Assembly: GCA_002308955.1 (NCBI GenBank)
Contig: DBWJ01000047.1
Coordinates: forward strand, 7,867 to 30,793
DNA length: 22,927 bases
Source of the DNA: Lachnoclostridium sp. UBA1241
GTDB taxonomy: Bacteria > Bacillota > Clostridia > Lachnospirales > Lachnospiraceae
Direction of reading: 5' to 3'
A program made the position numbers and the translations under genes. The notes beneath the pieces are model-generated. The model did no database searches, had not been told where the DNA came from, and worked only from the letters and a program-made list of their open reading frames with translations. Below, piece by piece: positions 21,450 to 22,927 of the stretch (position 1 is the first letter of the stretch; each line of letters begins with the position of its first letter).

Positions 21450-22927
21450 TGTTCCGATACGAATGGTATAAAATCTGGCATAACAGGAAGCTTATAGGCT
21501 TCCTGTTTGTACTCCTCGCGCTCAATGCGCTGTACTTCCGGTATCACGCGGAGCGCAAATCGGTGCCCGCGCATGCCTATAAGGAGCTGAGCGCGGACAT
21601 TAAGGGACTTAGCGATACGGAAGCAAGCGAGCAGCTTGCCTCAATGAAGGAGGAGGCTGTCGCCTACTATTTCACAGATGGCGAGGTGGTCGCTTCCCAA
21701 AAGAACCCGAAGTACTGCGATAACCTGTTCACCGAGCGGGAACTTTACACACTGAAGCTTTCGGAGTATGAGGACGTGCTCGGGTATCCGGCATTTGTCA
21801 AAAAGGCAGCCGGCGCGGCAACGGAGTACAGGGTAATCCTTAAGATGCTCGGCGGCAGCGAGAAGAAACTGAAGGATGTTGAGAAGACAAGCCGCGAATA
21901 CGAAGCGCTTCTTAATCTTACCATCCGGCAGACCCACACGAAGGGAATCGCCGAGGCACTTTCGCTTCCGGGGATGATCTTCCTTGAAATCCTGACGGCG
22001 GTGCTGCTTGTTTCGATGGTTTTCACAAAGGATAAAGAGCAGGGGCTCCTTCGTCTCTACTCCTCAATGAAATCGGGACGCGGCAGGATGTTTCTGACCC
22101 GCATCGGAGCGGTCTCCCTCGGGAGCGCGTGCTGTAACCTTTTATTCCTTCTTTCGACAATTCTGACCGGCTGCGTGCTGTACGGAATACCCGCCGGTTC
22201 GTTCCTTTCGGAGCCGCTGCAGGCGCTTACCGGCTATAAGCAGGCAATCCTCCGGGTTAACATCGGGACGTTCCTTGCGCTCGTATACGTATGGTCCTGC
22301 GTCGTGACGACGGCGGTGGCGCTTCTAACGGCAACGGTCAGTTCTCTTGTAAGCTCGGCGATGAAGGTGTATGTAATTCTCTTCACATTTGTCGGAATCG
22401 AGGGCATCCTTTACCTGAAGATTGACGATTTAAGCTACCTGGCACCGTTTAAACGGATTAACCTCGTATCCTTTGCGGACCCCGGCTATACGATTGCCCG
22501 ATACCATAACGAGTACCTGTTCGGCAGTCCCGTCAGTTATCCGCTTGTGGCGCTTCTGATTCTTGCGGCGGTAATCGTCGCATTTGCCGCAGTTGGGATT
22601 TTCTTAAGCGAAAAAGGCTACGGCGTCATCCCGAAACGCGGACGGGCCCTTCGGCTGCTCCGCACCGGCGGAACCTCGGAGGAGCGCTCCTTCGGGACGC
22701 ATACCGCGCTTCCCGTCCATGAGAGCGTGAAGTATTTCCGGTTCGAAAAGATCGGTTATATTGTGCTCGCGCTGACGGTAATCCTGCTTTTAACTACGAA
22801 GCCTTATCAGAAGTATTATACCTCGATTGAGGAGATGTTTTACCAGTCGTACCTGTACCGGCTTGAGCAGGTCGAGCCGGAGCAGTACGGGGAGACACTT
22901 GCGAAGTTTCGCGAAGAGTTTGAACTC
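21449..22927 (+). CDS. ABC-2-type membrane permease, 5' part (runs off the window)
   Basis: Open reading frame from ATG at 21449 to the window end, 493 codons without a stop; the ATG overlaps the ATPase stop (TAATG). Seen: MFRYEWYKIWHNRK, one helix (about 17-31), a hydrophilic, Glu/Lys-rich extracytoplasmic stretch of about 140 residues, then five helices between about 175 and 383 in the ABC-2 pattern, with the cytosolic loop MVFTKDKEQGLLRLYSSMKS. After a polar linker a new unit starts near residue 427 (KYFRFEKIGYIVLALTVILL) followed by another hydrophilic stretch, a layout like that of the N-terminus. This suggests two permease halves fused in one protein. The pairing with the ATPase is certain from position; the substrate is unknown. 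Confidence 0.85.
   Translation, partial: MFRYEWYKIWHNRKLIGFLFVLLALNALYFRYHAERKSVPAHAYKELSADIKGLSDTEASEQLASMKEEAVAYYFTDGEVVASQKNPKYCDNLFTERELYTLKLSEYEDVLGYPAFVKKAAGAATEYRVILKMLGGSEKKLKDVEKTSREYEALLNLTIRQTHTKGIAEALSLPGMIFLEILTAVLLVSMVFTKDKEQGLLRLYSSMKSGRGRMFLTRIGAVSLGSACCNLLFLLSTILTGCVLYGIPAGSFLSEPLQALTGYKQAILRVNIGTFLALVYVWSCVVTTAVALLTATVSSLVSSAMKVYVILFTFVGIEGILYLKIDDLSYLAPFKRINLVSFADPGYTIARYHNEYLFGSPVSYPLVALLILAAVIVAFAAVGIFLSEKGYGVIPKRGRALRLLRTGGTSEERSFGTHTALPVHESVKYFRFEKIGYIVLALTVILLLTTKPYQKYYTSIEEMFYQSYLYRLEQVEPEQYGETLAKFREEFEL

Overview
The window looks like chromosomal DNA of a strictly anaerobic, Gram-positive member of the Bacillota, probably a Lachnospiraceae-type gut or rumen Clostridium relative. 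The reasons are an oxygen-sensitive glycyl-radical (class III) ribonucleotide reductase, an Agr/Vir-style LytTR two-component pair, a giant Ig-repeat surface protein with a sortase-type tail (SPVTGD), several lipoproteins with Thr/Pro-rich stalks, strong GGAGG ribosome sites and classical intrinsic terminators. The genus assignment is inference; no rRNA or tRNA gene is present.

Layout. (1) 1-2233, plus strand: the 3' part of nrdD (anaerobic NTP reductase with an added C-terminal CPNC redox domain), a terminator, then thyA. Both serve dNTP supply. (2) 2288-4416, plus: a LytTR response regulator and a GHKL sensor kinase overlapping by 1 nt, closed by a strong terminator. (3) 4427-9681, plus: a promoter region with three direct repeats spaced 20-21 bp, a good candidate target for the LytTR regulator, followed by a 1695-residue cell-wall-anchored surface protein whose base composition is clearly lower in G+C than its neighbours. 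(4) 9682-10074: a gene-free stretch packed with five inverted repeats between convergent transcription units; at least the last is a minus-strand terminator. (5) 10075-14934, minus strand, read right to left: ilvE, terminator, folA, a terminator/promoter overlap, then a tight block plsY - OmpR-type regulator - HAMP histidine kinase - plsC. The two acyltransferases that make phosphatidic acid from glycerol-3-phosphate bracket a two-component system whose kinase has almost no extracellular domain. (6) 15152-20610, plus: a divergent run of lipoprotein A - ECF sigma factor - putative membrane anti-sigma - lipoprotein B (paralogue of A) - lipoprotein C (different fold). No sugar-import permease accompanies the solute-binding-like lipoproteins. 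(7) 20617-22927, plus: a clear sigma-A promoter, an ABC-2-type ATPase and the start of its large permease, which runs off the window.

How it fits together. NrdD, ThyA and DHFR (folA) form the deoxynucleotide/folate theme, although folA is 11 kb from thyA. PlsY and PlsC catalyse successive acylations, with a membrane-sensing TCS in the same transcript. The ECF/anti-sigma/lipoprotein cluster is the part least explained by known systems and the best candidate for something new: a sigma-factor signalling module whose sensory partners may be solute-binding-like lipoproteins.

Limits: all calls are from reading the sequence; no database search or folding program was run.
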